The translations under genes were made by a program, and so were the position numbers. The notes below the pieces were generated by a model. It saw nothing but the letters and a program-made list of their open reading frames with translations. It was not told where the DNA came from and did not search any database. DNA of 64,000 nucleotides from Lamellibrachia satsuma (Eukaryota > Annelida > Polychaeta > Sabellida > Siboglinidae), in contig BSQZ01000006.1 of assembly GCA_033239005.1 (NCBI GenBank), positions 12,099,162-12,163,161 of the forward strand, read 5' to 3'. This document shows positions 38,005-50,165 of this stretch, in pieces. Position 1 is the first letter of the stretch; every line of letters starts with the position of its first letter.

Positions 38005-39370
38005 GTCACAGAAGGAGACACGTGGTAGACAGGGAGTGACACAGAAGGAGACACATGGTAGACAGGGAATGACACAGCAGGAGACACGTGGTAGACAGGG
38101 AGTGGCACAGAAGGAGACACGTGGTAGACAGGGAGTGCCACAGAAGGAGACACGTGGTAGACAGGGAGTGACAAAGAAGGAGACACGTGGTAGACATGGA
38201 GTGACACAGAATGAGACACGTGGTAGACAGGGAGTGACACAGAAGGAGACACGTGGTAGACAGGGAGTGACACAGAAGGAGACACGTGGTAGACAGGGAG
38301 TGCCACAGAAGGAGACACGTGGTAGACAGGGAGTGACACAGAAGGAGACACGTGGTAGACAGGGAGTGACACAGAAGGAGACACGTGGTAGCCAGGAAGT
38401 GACACAGAAGGAGACACGTGGTAGACAGGGAGTGCCACAGAAGGAGACACGTGGTAGACAGGGAGTGCCACAGAAAGAGACACGTGGTAGACAGGGAGTG
38501 ACACAGAAGGAGACACGTGGTAGACAGGGAGTGGCACAGAAGGAGACACGTGGTAGACAGGGAGTGGCACAGAAGGAGACAGGTGGTAGACAGGGAGTGG
38601 CACAGAAGGAGACACGTGGTAGACAGGGAGTGGCACAGAAGGAGACACGTGGTAGACAGGGAGTGCCACAGAAGGAGGCACATGGTAGACAGGGAGTGCC
38701 ACAGAAAGAGACACGTGGTAGACAGGGAGTGACACAGAAGGAGACACGTGGTAGACAGGGAGTGGCACAGAAGGAGACACGTGGTAGACAGGGAGTGGCA
38801 CAGAAGGAGACACGTGGTAGACAGGGAGTGGCACAGAAGGAGACACGTGGTAGACAGGGAGTGGCACAGAAGGAGACACGTGGTAGACAGGGAGTGCCAC
38901 AGAAGGAGACACGTGGTAGACAGGGAGTGCCACAGAAAGAGACACGTGGTAGACAGGGAGTGACACAGAAGGAGACACGTGGTAGACAGGGAGTGGCACA
39001 GAAGGAGACACGTGGTAGACAGAGAGTGACACAGAAGCAGACACGTGGTAGACAGGAAGTGGCACAGAAGGAGACACGTGGTAGACAGGGAGTGACACAG
39101 AAGGAGACACGTGGTAGACAGGGAGTGACACAGAAGGAGACACGTGGTAGACAGGGAGTGACACAGAAAGAGCCACGTGGTAGACAGGGAGTGACACAGA
39201 AGGAGACACGTGGTAGGCAGGGAGTGCCACAGAAGGAGACACGTGGTAGACAGGGAGTGACACAGAAGGAGACACGTGGTAGACAGAGAGTGACACAGAA
39301 GGAGACACGTGGTAGACAGGGAGTGACACAGAAGGAGACACGTGGTAGACAGGAAGTGCCACAGAAGGAG
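38005..39370 (+). repeat. 33-bp satellite inside the Penelope-like ORF, about 41 units (unit B)
   Basis: Same unit as 18972-20300, with CACGTG in nearly every unit. A block of about seven units (GGCACAGAAGGAG type) is repeated at about 38520-38740 and 38750-38970. Open plus-strand and minus-strand frames result from the 33-bp period. Confidence 0.95.
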
Positions 39371-39489
39371 AAGAGACATGAAAGAAGCTACAAGACTATG
39401 GAAGACCGATCAACCGAGATGAGGGGAATTACGATCTTCCACTCGTCTACGATGACGTCAACTGCGACATTTCGTCGAACTGGATAGCA
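39367..39489 (+). pseudogene. Penelope-like element C-terminal end (unit B)
   Basis: KEATRLWKT, a one-base shift, then INRDEGNYDLPLVYDDV as in unit A. A base change removes the terminal TGA seen at 20426. Confidence 0.75.
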
Positions 39490-39716
39490 GGAGATACATA
39501 TAGTGTTCCAACGAGGTATGTACTTACACCATAAAAATGCCACTCGTCAGACCCATTTACATCAATCAGCACTGTGCTTATGTCGTCGATTGCCTAAATA
39601 TGCATTGCACTTTTTCTACACACTTAAGCAACATATGAGATATGTTGTCATAGCAACTAGAGACCAGGAGAAGATACCAAATATAAGTTTTGATTTAATA
39701 GGGAATGATTGTGAGG

Positions 39717-40060
39717 ATATTGATAGGAATATGTTCTTCAAACTTAAAGAAGGCAGTAGAACCAGAGGACACAAAGCAGCATTAGTTAAGGAACAGTGTA
39801 GGTAGGACATGAGAAAGTACTCATTTTCACAGAGGACGATACATGAATGGAACAAACTACCTAATGATTGCGTTAATGCCAGTAGTGTGAATATGTTTAA
39901 AAATACAATTGACAGATATCTGATACGGGCAGGCTATACATAGATGACATATTTGTTGGACTCTCAATAAGCTAATGACTTCCTTGTAAACTTGCCATCT
40001 GGAACTTGAAGTTTTGTGTGGCAATCTGGTTAAATCTACTCTTGTCGCCAACACACTATA
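39717..40060 (+). mobile_element. CR1-type LINE C-terminal and 3'-end fragment (unit B)
   Basis: IDRNMFFKLKEGSRTRGHKA, FSQRTIHEWNKLPND, SSVNMFKNTIDRYLIRAGYT, then 3' UTR to GGTTAAATC. In unit A the last 190 bp is missing. Confidence 0.85.
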
Positions 40061-40735
40061 AACCCAGACAGTGGTGCTCGACATGAATCACCCTTGAAGC
40101 GGACATATAAACACAATTATTATGGGTATCACGTGGCGAACCACTTAGAGCTGGTTAAACAGCAGACCACGTTCTTTCCAGCAAACGTCTTTGCAACAGT
40201 TCCGACGACCAGAAGGTAATATTACTATAATCCAGCAGGTGTATGTATATATATATATATATATCCTAGACGCTTTAAATCTCGGGCGCCAAACTTGCAG
40301 AGATTCATCCACGGCCACACGGTCAGGTCGTCACGATTAAATTGTTTCGAAATTCACCCCGCTATAATTCTTCCTATGAACAATCGAATTAGCCTCTGCA
40401 GTTATTATCCGCAACGCTACGCGAACAATTACGTACATTTGTTAGCAAGCAACATCGGGCGTCTTTTCTACGATTGTCCGAAATTACACAATACAAGGAT
40501 AAGGCGCCACTAGACGTTACTATAGCTGCCAGTATGACGTCGCAATTTCGGGAGATATTGACTGGCAGCACCAAGTACCAATTAAGGCATAGATAATATA
40601 TCTGTAATAACGATTTTTAATATTGTTATCGTGACAGTCATTTACCAAGCTATCGCGTTCGGAAGATGGGTGTTTTGCTAATCTTTTACAACTGTCCCTC
40701 CCTGTGATGTTTATGGTTTTGCTTTTTAATTTTAG
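40061..40735. other. gene 1 upstream region, promoter expected
   Basis: No open gene. A short TA run lies at 40247-40263. The end (GCTTTTTAATTTTAG) is a good acceptor for the ATG exon, so an untranslated first exon should lie in or before this stretch. Unit A lost the matching sequence. Confidence 0.45.
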
Positions 40736-41676
40736 CAGCAAGAACGACATGAAATACATGGTGAGTGGGCATCTTTCGCTGGGCGGTTTACTCATATTAT
40801 TATTTAATAAAAGTGTGCTTGAAAAGTGTAATGCTAGCACAGAAATGTGGAGGGAGTAAGTCAAAGGGGTTTACCGAAGAAACACACCCATACATCGCTA
40901 AATATATCAGTTCAAGGAAGAAAAAGGATACCCGATAGGATTAGAGGTGCTCAATCGAAGGGATTTGTGTAATATTAATAAGATAACCATCCAAAACAAC
41001 AAGTTGGTGTGTGAACACCGTTTAATGGTGTATTTGTGAAACATTTCCAGAATATAACGACATCATTGACGATCAGGTATGCAGACATTGTTTTGTAGAC
41101 AAGAGATACAATAATCTGTTTCAGTTGTTAATATGAATATATAGGACGTTTTGAAGTTCCCTTTTTCGCTAGTCTTAGTTCAAATTAAATTTGCGAAAAA
41201 CCAAACCTTCCTAGTACGCTCTGCAGTATGCTAGCTCTTTTGTGCAAAGTGCAACTTTTGTATGTAGTTTATTAGCTTATTTAATTGGTTTTATCTGATA
41301 CAATATAATCTTTATCTCAATTTATCTTGATTTATTTTACATGTGCAATTTGTTAGCAGGCTTAACTCGGATACACGGCGCGTAATAAATGCCTAATTTA
41401 TTATTATTAATATTATTATTATTATTATTATTATTATTATCCTGTCCGCAGTACGTACTGTTGACGCTCGCCGCAGTGGCCCTGTGTGTGGCTGGAGGCG
41501 GATGGGAACACGACGAGGACTACGAGGGGTGCTTGAAGCGGTGCGACGAACATTATGAGATCTGCATGAAGAAATGCAAGTCAATGTCTTCAATGCTCGA
41601 GTTCACATGCAAGCGCAATTTGCAATTCTGTCAGATGGCCTGCCGCATTAAACATTCAACCGGACCGGATGAGTGA
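40736..41676 (+). CDS. seven-cysteine secreted peptide gene 1, unit B (intact)
   Basis: The ATG exon begins at 40736 or 40739 (two adjacent AG acceptors) and ends at 40760; coding 40749-40760, four codons MKYM, donor GTGAGT. The intron is 40761-41451 (691 bp, phase 0). The last exon, 41452-41676, follows acceptor CCTGTCCGCAG; stop at 41674. The predicted precursor is 78 residues: leader YVLLTLAAVALCVAG, acidic start EHDEDYEG, then cysteines spaced C-x3-C-x6-C-x3-C-x10-C-x6-C-x3-C, ending STGPDE. The (ATT)n run directly before the acceptor is in the intron and is not part of the protein, although the frame is open there. A block of about 100 bp of the intron (41161-41270) resembles the gene's own 3' flank. 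Function unknown; secreted. Confidence 0.8.
41161..41270 (+). repeat. intron segment similar to the gene 1 3' flank
   Basis: CTAGTACGCTCTGCAGTATG and the following AACTTTTGTATGTAGT match 41835-41890 (CTAGTATCCACTGCAATGTG and GACTTTTGTATGTAGT) in the same order, with moderate divergence. It looks like the 3' remnant of an earlier gene copy now inside the intron. Confidence 0.55.
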
Positions 41677-41990
41677 AGCTCGTGTTTCCGTCAACGGAGG
41701 TGTTCCATTTGCAAAGCTGGACGCCTACAAATCCTTCACATCAGTCCATGCCCGTCGCCATGGTTTAAAGATCCATCTGCAATTCGATTTTTGCTTTGTC
41801 TCATTTCAAATTCATTTTATGAAAAATCCAACCTACCTAGTATCCACTGCAATGTGCTAGCTGGCTTGTGTGACTTTTGTATGTAGTGTTTTGTGAAATC
41901 ATCAGACGAACTATTAAATTATTTAATGTTTGGTCAAACATTAAATGACGTGAAAATGGAAACGAATGTTTTAACTTTGTCATGTGCTGG

Positions 41991-42272
41991 GATGGAAGAA
42001 GATGGAGAGGATGGAAGAGGATGGAGAGGATGGAAGAGGATGGAAGAGGATGGAGAGGATGGAAGAGGATGGAGAGGATGGAAGAGGATGGAGAGGATGG
42101 AGAGGATGGAAGAGGATGGAGAGGATGGTAGAGGATGGAGAGGATGGAAGAGGACGGAGAGGATGGAGAGGATGGAAGAGGATGGAAGAGGATGGAGAGG
42201 ATGGAAGAGGATGGAGAGGATGGAAGAGGATGGAGAGGATGGAGAGGATGGAAGAGGATGGAGAGGATGGCA
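41991..42272 (+). repeat. GGATGGAGA/GGATGGAAGA satellite (unit B)
   Basis: Counterpart of 21320-21562, about four units longer; directly joined at 42272 to the 3' flank of the LINE remnant. Confidence 0.93.
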
Positions 42273-42327
42273 ACCACATTGATTTTAGCTCGTCGTACTG
42301 GAAAAACAACCGCGTAAAAAATTGCAA

Positions 42328-42450
42328 TACAAGCCATAACATAGGTATTTATGGGAGTACAAGCCATAACATAGGTATTTATGGCAGTACAAGCCATAGC
42401 ATAGGTATTTATGGCAGTACAAGCCATAGCATAGGTATTTATGGCAATAT
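42328..42450 (+). repeat. 30-bp tandem repeat, about 4 units (unit B)
   Basis: Same unit as 21836-21926 with one more copy. Confidence 0.85.
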
Positions 42451-42955
42451 GCTCTTGAGAAAAGTAGATATGTTCTGTACAGAAGTGAAGCTGAGTTTAC
42501 TTAAAACTTTTTGTTCGCCGATAAATACTGCTCAATTGTGGTGGAATTACACAGTGGCAAGTATTCATAAGCTAAATGTTGCCAATGGTAACGTAATTCG
42601 AACTTTTTTCAGATTGCCTAAGTACTGCAGACCTTCCACAAGTTCCCAACACTCAAGTATTCATAAGCTAAATGTTCCATATGATAATGTATTTCGAATT
42701 TTGCTCAGACTGCCTAAGTACTGCATACCTTCCAGAAGTTCCCAACACTCAAGTATTCATAAGCTAAATGTTGCCTATGATAATGTATGTCGAACTTTGC
42801 TCAGACTGTCTAAGTACTGCAGACCTTCCACAAGTTCCCAACAGTCAAGTATTAATAAGCTAAATTTTGCCTATGATAATGTATTTCGAACTTTGCTCAG
42901 ACTGCCTAAGTACTGCAGAGCTTCCATAAGTTCCCAACAGTCAAGCTGTGATTAG
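42447..42955 (+). mobile_element. second LINE family fragment with 96-bp coding-derived repeat (unit B)
   Basis: Starts NMLLRKVDMFCTEVKLSLLK, then NTAQLWWNYTVASIHKLNVA, followed by about four 32-residue repeats (HKLNVxYDNVxRxLLRLxKYC). The frame is open over the whole array because 96 is a multiple of three. Confidence 0.75.
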
Positions 42956-43417
42956 AAAACGTGTATATCGATTTATGTTTGAGGCTTGATGCGTCTGATA
43001 ATATTATGATAAATTGAAACATTGGTGTAAAGTGGCAATGTTGTATATACATAATAGCTTGGATTGATTCTACCTATGGTAGGCCACGTGGTGCAATATT
43101 TTATTGGTTACACTTGATCTGTGTGTGCTTAGTTTATCACGACTTGTCACGGTACATGTATACGAATATGCTGTTTGTATCAGTTGAATCCGAAATTGCA
43201 TTCAACATTAACATTGGTATATATATTATTTCATTTTTCTTTGCATTTACGCTTCGTATCACTCAGAGGAGTTTACAATATTTCATGATGTGCTACACAT
43301 AAAGTGTATAATATTCTGGCACATGGTAGAAATATAATTATGTCTGATGATGGCTAAATTCCAGTATGCTAAATACATCATTGGGTGACAATAAAAGAAT
43401 CAATTAACTCGGGTTAT

Positions 43418-43975
43418 ATCGGTGTCCGTCCATACACCCACGGTGTCCTGTCCTTACATAAATGATGTCCGTCATTACATACATGGTGTCCATCCTTACA
43501 AACGTTGTGTCATGTCCTTTCAATAAGGTGTTCTGTCCTTACACACACGGTGTCCTGTCCTTTCACACACCGTGTTCTGTCCTTACACACACTCTATCGT
43601 GTCCTTACGTACATGGTGTCCGTCCTTACACACGCGGTATTCGGTCCTTACAGACATGGTGTATGTCCTTACACACAAGACGTCATGTCCTTACCCACAA
43701 TGTGTCCTGTCCTTACACACACGGTGTCCTGTTCTTACATACATGGTGTCTGTCCTTATACACACTGTGTCCTGTTCTTACATACATGGTATCCGTCCTT
43801 ACGCACGCTGTGTCCTGTCCTTACTTACACGGTATTCAGTCCTCACACAAACAGTGTCCTGTTCTAACATACATGGTGTCCTGTCCTAAGGTACATGGTG
43901 TCCTGTCCTAACATACATGGTGTCCTGTCCTCTTACACGCGGTGTTCGGTCCTTTCATTCACAGTATCCGGTCCT
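43418..43975. repeat. 22/23-bp satellite array (unit B, first)
   Basis: Same units as 23246-24066 but shorter; the roughly 300-bp internal duplication of unit A is absent. Confidence 0.9.
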
Positions 43976-44566
43976 TCTAACGAGTTTAAATGGCACTATG
44001 ATTATGTAGTTATTAAATAGTTTTTCCATTAATTTATCTTCCTCTGTGAAAGTTAAAACTGTCTTTTATACAATCTACTTCGTGCCTTTTGGTTCTTCTA
44101 CATTCTTTAAAATATGAAGAATAAAATACTTATGTCAGTGTACGATATATGAACGGAATTTCTGGCTTCTGGATCACTCATAAACAAGTTCTGGTTGTCT
44201 TTTGGTATCAAGGACGTTATTAGGGGCGAGATCCTATATACACCACTGGTTGGTATATATTTAGAATGCAGAGTTGATATACTACTCGTAGTAGCAAACT
44301 AGAGAGGTATGAGTCTTCCCTGTTCGTCCTTTAAACAGGTTGTTTCGCTAACGTCACGTGGATCTATACCGAAAGACACACCACGATGTCCATATGTCTT
44401 ACCAATTTTCAACTGCATATATTTCATGCGCATACGTCTGTACCATCGAAGTTGTTATCGTTGAACAAAAGCTAGTAGGTATTCATGTTTACTGTGTTCT
44501 GTTATTTGTTCAAGCACCTCTGCGTTTGTCTGTTTGTCTATGATATGTTGGATAGTATGATTTACA

Positions 44567-44574
44567 CGCAATCA

Positions 44575-44655
<81 letters not shown>
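44567..44655. repeat. CACG/CA microsatellite (unit B)
   Basis: Counterpart of 24650-24724, with more CACG units. Confidence 0.95.
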
Positions 44656-44656
<1 letters not shown>

Positions 44657-44699
44657 ATCAGGTGTTATGGATAACTAGAACCAGAAGCAATCCATAGAA

Positions 44700-45017
44700 G
44701 CTGTTCCCAAGAAATGCACTAGGATATCCACCAAGACAGGTGAAACATTATTTCTGAATTCGTCTTAATTTTGCATTTTACAAAGTAGCTTTAAAACGGA
44801 GAATGTGATTTTAGCATACACTTTGGGAAGAGGTGCAGGATAAGGTGACGGCCAATGTGCTGGCAACGCACCAAGCACCACGCAGGCAACGATACTTGAA
44901 GCGACCGTTGTATACATAGTTCGTGTTCCGGGTACAGTATTTACCTGACGAGCTACATCAGAAGTAATACACAATCTTACCGGCAACTGCTTATCAAAGG
45001 TTCCAGCTTCAATTCAG
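44700..45017 (+). promoter_or_regulatory. conserved 5' block of peptide gene 2 (unit B)
   Basis: Counterpart of 24780-25096. Contains ACTTGAAGCGACCGTTGTAT and ends at acceptor TTCAATTCAG. Confidence 0.45.
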
Positions 45018-46075
45018 TATATTTCACTGTAAGAACGGGATGAAATTCACGGTGAGTTTGATTTCGTTCGCTGGTGGTCTTAACGTGCATTAAATGCGAT
45101 TTACTCCTATGCTTCTCTAGAAAAGAATTGCTTAAGATGAATTGTAAACATAAATATGTGTATCCTGCAAAATACATCTAATCACATATATATCGTCACG
45201 ATTGAGCGATATGATTAAATCCACTATCTATAGCTGATCGGTGGAATATACTTAACATAAGCCGAACATTTTAAGGAAATGGCCGAACATAATAATATTC
45301 ACCTTTCTACTGTGTTGTCAACAAAGCCATATCGATGACTCGTGGACAAGGAATCTAACAATGTAGTGTGTGCCTTAGTCACATATTTGAAAGTGATGTA
45401 TTTAACATTATAGCCAGCATTAAAGGTCTCCCCACAATTCCGTTTTCTTTAATTTCGCAAAATAAATGGAGCTTAACTAGTATGCACTGCGACATGCTGG
45501 TTCGTTTGTACAAGTTTGTTTTTAGTTTTGGTGAAATCATTGGACAAACATTTGCATCATTCTTTGAGAGGATACGGTCAAAATTCGGCGAAAAAGCGCA
45601 ACAGTGGTCCGGCTATTCACACTTTCGCAAGTTACCCGATCTAACGATCGAAGTAAATTATTTCGCTGAATTTAACAAACAATTTTACTCTTTTATTAAA
45701 CCGATATTACTGAAGCTATTCACATGATACAAAGTTGAACGTAAACGAAGATGATTTGCGATGAGCTAAATCAGTTGAGGCGGGAGTTTTAATTAATAAC
45801 ATCAGCGGGTTAGCCACCTCTTGTAGAGACCGAACACTGTCACTTGCTTGCAGCTCGCGTTGTTGGTGCTCTCTGCAATGGTCCTATCCGTTGCGGGGGT
45901 CGACTGGGAGTATGATGACAAATTTGACGACTGCTTGAAACAGTGCAGCGAACATTACGACGCGTGCATGAACAGATGTAAGGGAATGTCGCCGGTGGTC
46001 GAAGGCGTCTGCAAGAGAAGACTGCAATATTGTGAGATGTTTTGCCGATTGAAACACGCACATCCGGTAGAATGA
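45018..46075 (+). CDS. seven-cysteine secreted peptide gene 2, unit B (intact)
   Basis: ATG exon 45018-45051 (34 nt; coding 45040-45051), donor GTGAGT. The intron is 45052-45853 (802 bp, phase 0). The last exon is 45854-46075 with stop at 46073. 77 residues, same leader as unit A. Cysteine spacing is identical. Compared with 25949-26170 the leader and acidic start are identical at base level; after the second cysteine ten codons change the amino acid and two are silent. Several of the unit B states (Ser after Cys2, Lys after Cys4, the MF before Cys7) are shared with gene 3 (49908-51043), so conversion from gene 3 is an alternative to selection. Secreted; function unknown. Confidence 0.8.
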
Positions 46076-46189
46076 CGTTCCTCCAACACCTGACTGCAAA
46101 CCATCGACCTCTTATGAATGCGGACTACGCAGTTTCGCCCGAGTCAATTCTTTCGACAATGCGAACAAAGATAGGGCTTTTTTATTAAA

Positions 46190-46850
46190 TTGCGGATGTT
46201 ACATAAACTATTCACACTGTACATATTTGGACATCGACAAACCGGATATGCGTCATATACATCGGCAACCACATTGATTTTAGCTCGTCGTTATCATAAA
46301 TTTTATTCGGACAACAGAAACATATGCATGACATTACTGGTACTTATTAGAAAGAATTCAATAGAAGAAACAGCAGTTGGAAATGTTGGAAACAGTTTCA
46401 TAGTTGTCATCTTTCTCTTCTCAAACATTAATCATCTTATGTATGCTGATGATTTGGTATTTGTTCCACGAAGCAAATACATACAGATATTGAGGCGCCA
46501 TCATTTAAGATTAAAGATGAAATAATGAAGACGAAATATCATATTATATATGTTATATACTGTATGTAATATGTCATGAGATAACAAAGATTTATCGCGG
46601 CAATGCCGACAACTAAATGCTAGCGGTAATATGCTCTTGAGAAAAGTTTATATGTGCTGTACAGAAGTGAAGCTGACTTTACTTAAAACTTTCTGTTCGC
46701 CAATAAATACTGCACAGTTGGTTGAATTACACAGTGGCAAGTATTAATAAGCTAAATGTTGCCTATGGTAACGTATTTTGAACTTTGCTCAGACTGCCTA
46801 GGTACAGCAGAGCTTCCACAAGTTCCCAACAGTCAAGCTGCGATTAGAAA
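46190..46850 (+). mobile_element. second LINE family, RT remnant (unit B)
   Basis: INHLMYADDLVFVPRSKYIQ and later NMLLRK / KLNVAYGNV blocks, as at 26280-26945, with additional stops. Confidence 0.75.
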
Positions 46851-46967
46851 TATTGTATATCAATTTATACTGAGACTTGATGCGTCTGATAATAAGATGG
46901 TCAATTGAAATATTGAACAGTGATATCAAATGGCAATCTAGAATACGACGCCACTGGATAAGGATGT

Positions 46968-46969
<2 letters not shown>

Positions 46970-47057
<88 letters not shown>

Positions 47058-47073
47058 TATACATACACATATG

Positions 47074-47115
<42 letters not shown>
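46970..47115. repeat. TA microsatellite with CATA interruptions
   Basis: The right half has changed to regular ATATAC/ATACAC words. Counterpart of 27062-27179. Confidence 0.95.
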
Positions 47116-47457
47116 TGTCTGAACATGTTGTTTGTATCAATTGAATCTGAAATAAAGATTTTTAATTGAATTGAAATAAGCTCCAATTCTCGAATAATAT
47201 TTGCCCATTGTATTCAACTTTGACATTTCATTCAACATTAGCATTGTATTCAGCATTAACATTGATATGCCATTTTCTCTACATTTATGCTTCATAGCAC
47301 TCAGAGGCATATACAATATTTCATGATGTGCTACACATAAAGTATATAACATTCTGGCGCATGGTAGAAATATAATTATGTTTGATGATAACTAAATTCC
47401 AGTATGCCAAATACATCATTGGGTGACAATAAAAGAATCAATTAACTCGGGTTATAT

Positions 47458-47600
47458 CGGTGTCCGGCCATACACCCACGGTGTCCGGCCATACACCCAC
47501 GGTATTCCGTACTTACACACACGGTGTCCTGTCCTCACACACAAGGTGTCCTGTCCTTACACACACGTTGTCCTGTCCTTACACACATTATGTCCGGTCA
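47458..47600. repeat. 22/23-bp satellite array (unit B, second)
   Basis: About six units of the GTCCTTACACACA type. Confidence 0.85.
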
Positions 47601-47881
47601 TTCTAATGATTTTAAATTAAGCATATGTGGTTTATCCTTTAATGTATCGTCCTTTGTGAAAATTAAATGTATTCAATCTACGCTGTTCCCTTTCTAATGC
47701 TACTTCTTGCCCTTTCGTTCTTCTACATTCTTTAAATCTGAATAGCAAAATACTTATGTCTTGGAGTTCAAGACTCTGGATCAATCATAGACAAGTACTG
47801 GTTGTATGTTGTATGTTGTATGTTGTGTGTTGTATGTTGAATGTTGTATGTTGTATGTTGGTATCAATGGCGTATTTAAGG

Positions 47882-48996
47882 CAGGATTATTAACAAATGC
47901 AAATACATTTGAATGCGCATTTGAATGTTGAGCATTTGAATGCGCATTCAAATGCCTCTGTGAAATTGTAAATGCATTTGCATTTGAATGCATACCGTAA
48001 ACATTTGTATTTGCATTTGAGTGCGACCCACAAACATTTGATTTGTCAAATGCACAATTAAATGCATGCGTAATTCTTTGAATAATTATTAGTGTTAAGT
48101 TCACTTTCACAAGTTCAAAACATGCCATTGAAAAAAGTGCTTTGCAGTGAGCAGTATCTTCAGCAGATTATGAAATCATTGCCTGACCTGTGAATCCACT
48201 TTCACAACGTGTTCTTTGAAAAAGTGTTCTTTAGGTCAATGATCAACCGGTCAATGGCTGACCTGTTATTCATACAACATGAAAAGACCAACTGGTCTAT
48301 AAGTTGATGGCTTCATAGATTACGTGTTCAATGAAACAATGCAGAAAATGACACCCTTGTGTTGTGTTGGCACTATTGGGGTGGGTTGGGGTGGCAGCTC
48401 AGTGGGGGAGTAAACATTAGCAATGCCAGACTTGAATATTTACAGCAAGAGAGAATGATTAGTGGTAGCTGTAATTATCCACCAGGTCATCATCCCAGTG
48501 ACCTCACCAGTGGACAGTCTATTTTCTTGGGTTCCCCTTCCATTATGGCCTACTTGAAGGATTATCCTTTCATTCCCTGCCATAGTTCTCAGTAAACTGT
48601 CAATTGTCTATTCCTCCCTCCCATTTCCACCACCTCTGCAGGCCTGGAACTGTGTGACTCAGTGTATGACTTTACATACATGTTCATGTAGTGGTACTTA
48701 GTGGTTATAATAATGTACTACTGTATTTAATAAATAAATTAATAATGTGTTTGTATAAATTACGTTGTTTTTTCTCCAAATAAAACAAAACGTTAATATA
48801 AAGCCAAAGCATTTGAAATTAATTCAAACGCATTTGCAAATGTGTAACCAAAATATTTGCATTTGCATTTGAGTGCGACCCCAAAATATTTGCTTTGCAT
48901 TTGAATGCGTTCCTGGAAAATGCATTTGCATTTTAATCTAGTGAAACAGTTGCATTTGCATTAAAATGCTTTGACATGCATTTGTTAACAAGCGTG
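47882..48996 (+). mobile_element. hAT-type DNA transposon, non-autonomous, complete ends
   Basis: Perfect 8-bp target duplication ATTTAAGG (47874-47881 and 48997-49004). Terminal inverted repeats of 19 bp: CAGGATTATTAACAAATGC on the left and CACGCTTGTTAACAAATGC on the right (reverse complement), three mismatches. About 200 bp at each end is packed with ATTTGCAT/CATTTGAATGC words, as expected of hAT subterminal transposase-binding repeats. Length is 1,115 bp. A 78-codon frame at 48359-48595 has no recognisable catalytic or dimerisation block. The empty site is visible in the paralogous segment at 24280-24310 and 44200-44230. Confidence 0.9.
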
Positions 48997-49639
48997 ATTT
49001 AAGGGACTCCCCTTTGCGAGATTCTAAATATACCACTGGTATTCAGAATGCAGTGTTGATATATTACGCAAAATAGAGACGTATGAGTACTTCCTCTTCG
49101 TTCTTCAAGTAGGTTATCTGGCCAAGTTCACGTGAATCTACTTACCGAAAGAAACGCCACGATGTTCGTATGTCTTACCAAGCAGGTCTTCCTCTTTACT
49201 ATATTCTCTTATTTGTTCAAGCAACTCTTTGTTTGTTTGCTTGTGACATGTTGGATAGTATGATTTACACACACGCACACACATGTACACACACGCACAC
49301 CCATGCCCGCGGTTGCACGCACGCACACACAATCAGATTTTATGAAGTGCTGGAAACTAACTAGAACTAGACGCAATCCCTAGACGCTGTTCCCAAGAAA
49401 TGCATTAGGATATCCACCGAGACAGGTCAAATATTACTTCTGAATTCGTTTTCACATTACTTCCTAATTGTCGAAATATAACGAATGTGTGTCGCGAGTT
49501 TATTTGTGTCTAGGTTGTTGAGGTTATACTTATTTAGCATATTGTGAGCAAAATCCCACCTACATTAATTAACTCCGCTTTAAACAAACAGCTACAAAAC
49601 CGTTCGAAATATATGATCGTATTTGTTAAGTTTGAATTT

Positions 49640-49907
49640 TAAAAAGTGACTTTAAAATGGAGAATGTGGTTTAGGCAAACACTTGGGCAAAAGGCGCAGG
49701 AAAGCGTGATAGCCAATGTGCTGGCAACGAGAACTATGCAGGCAATGGTACTTGAAGCGACCGTTGTGTACACAATTCGTGTTCCGGGTACAGTATTTAT
49801 CTGGCGAGCTACTTCAATGTTGTTTAGAAGTAATACGCAATCTTTCCGGAAACTGCTCTGGTGATTACCTATGTCTGCGTATCAAAGTTTCCCGTTTATT
49901 TCTTCAG
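49640..49907 (+). promoter_or_regulatory. conserved 5' block of peptide gene 3 (unit B)
   Basis: Homologous to the gene 2 blocks. It ends TTTCCCGTTTATTTCTTCAG, an excellent acceptor, which argues that transcription starts further upstream and that the ATG exon is internal. Confidence 0.5.
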
Positions 49908-50081
49908 TATCTTTCACGGCAAGAACGGGATGAAATTCACGGTGAGTTAGATTTTGTTCGCTGGTGATCCAAGCTTTAACTTGCATTAAACGCAATTTAC
50001 TCATATGCTTTTCAAATAGAATTGCTAAAAGTGAGTAGTAGACAAACATATATATATGTATATTACAAAATACATATAATC

Positions 50082-50165
<84 letters not shown>

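Larger units (their letters stand above)
37451..39489 (+). mobile_element. Penelope-like element fragment interrupted by two satellites (unit B)
   Basis: Counterpart of 18360-20428. The RT/GIY-YIG block (37475-37715) and the HHQQ...ENHLIDWEGVKYVHRE block (37725-38005) share one frame, separated only by a stop, and the 33-bp array starts in the same frame. This shows that the satellites lie within a former ORF rather than beside it. Confidence 0.82.

Noticed and set aside
38003..39487. 494-codon plus-strand and about 460-codon minus-strand ORFs over the 33-bp satellite
   Set aside because: Artefacts of the 33-bp period. The element's own frame is a different plus-strand frame.
41984..42955. 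323-codon ORF over the GGATGG array and LINE-derived repeats
   Set aside because: Accidental fusion of two arrays with periods compatible with an open frame.
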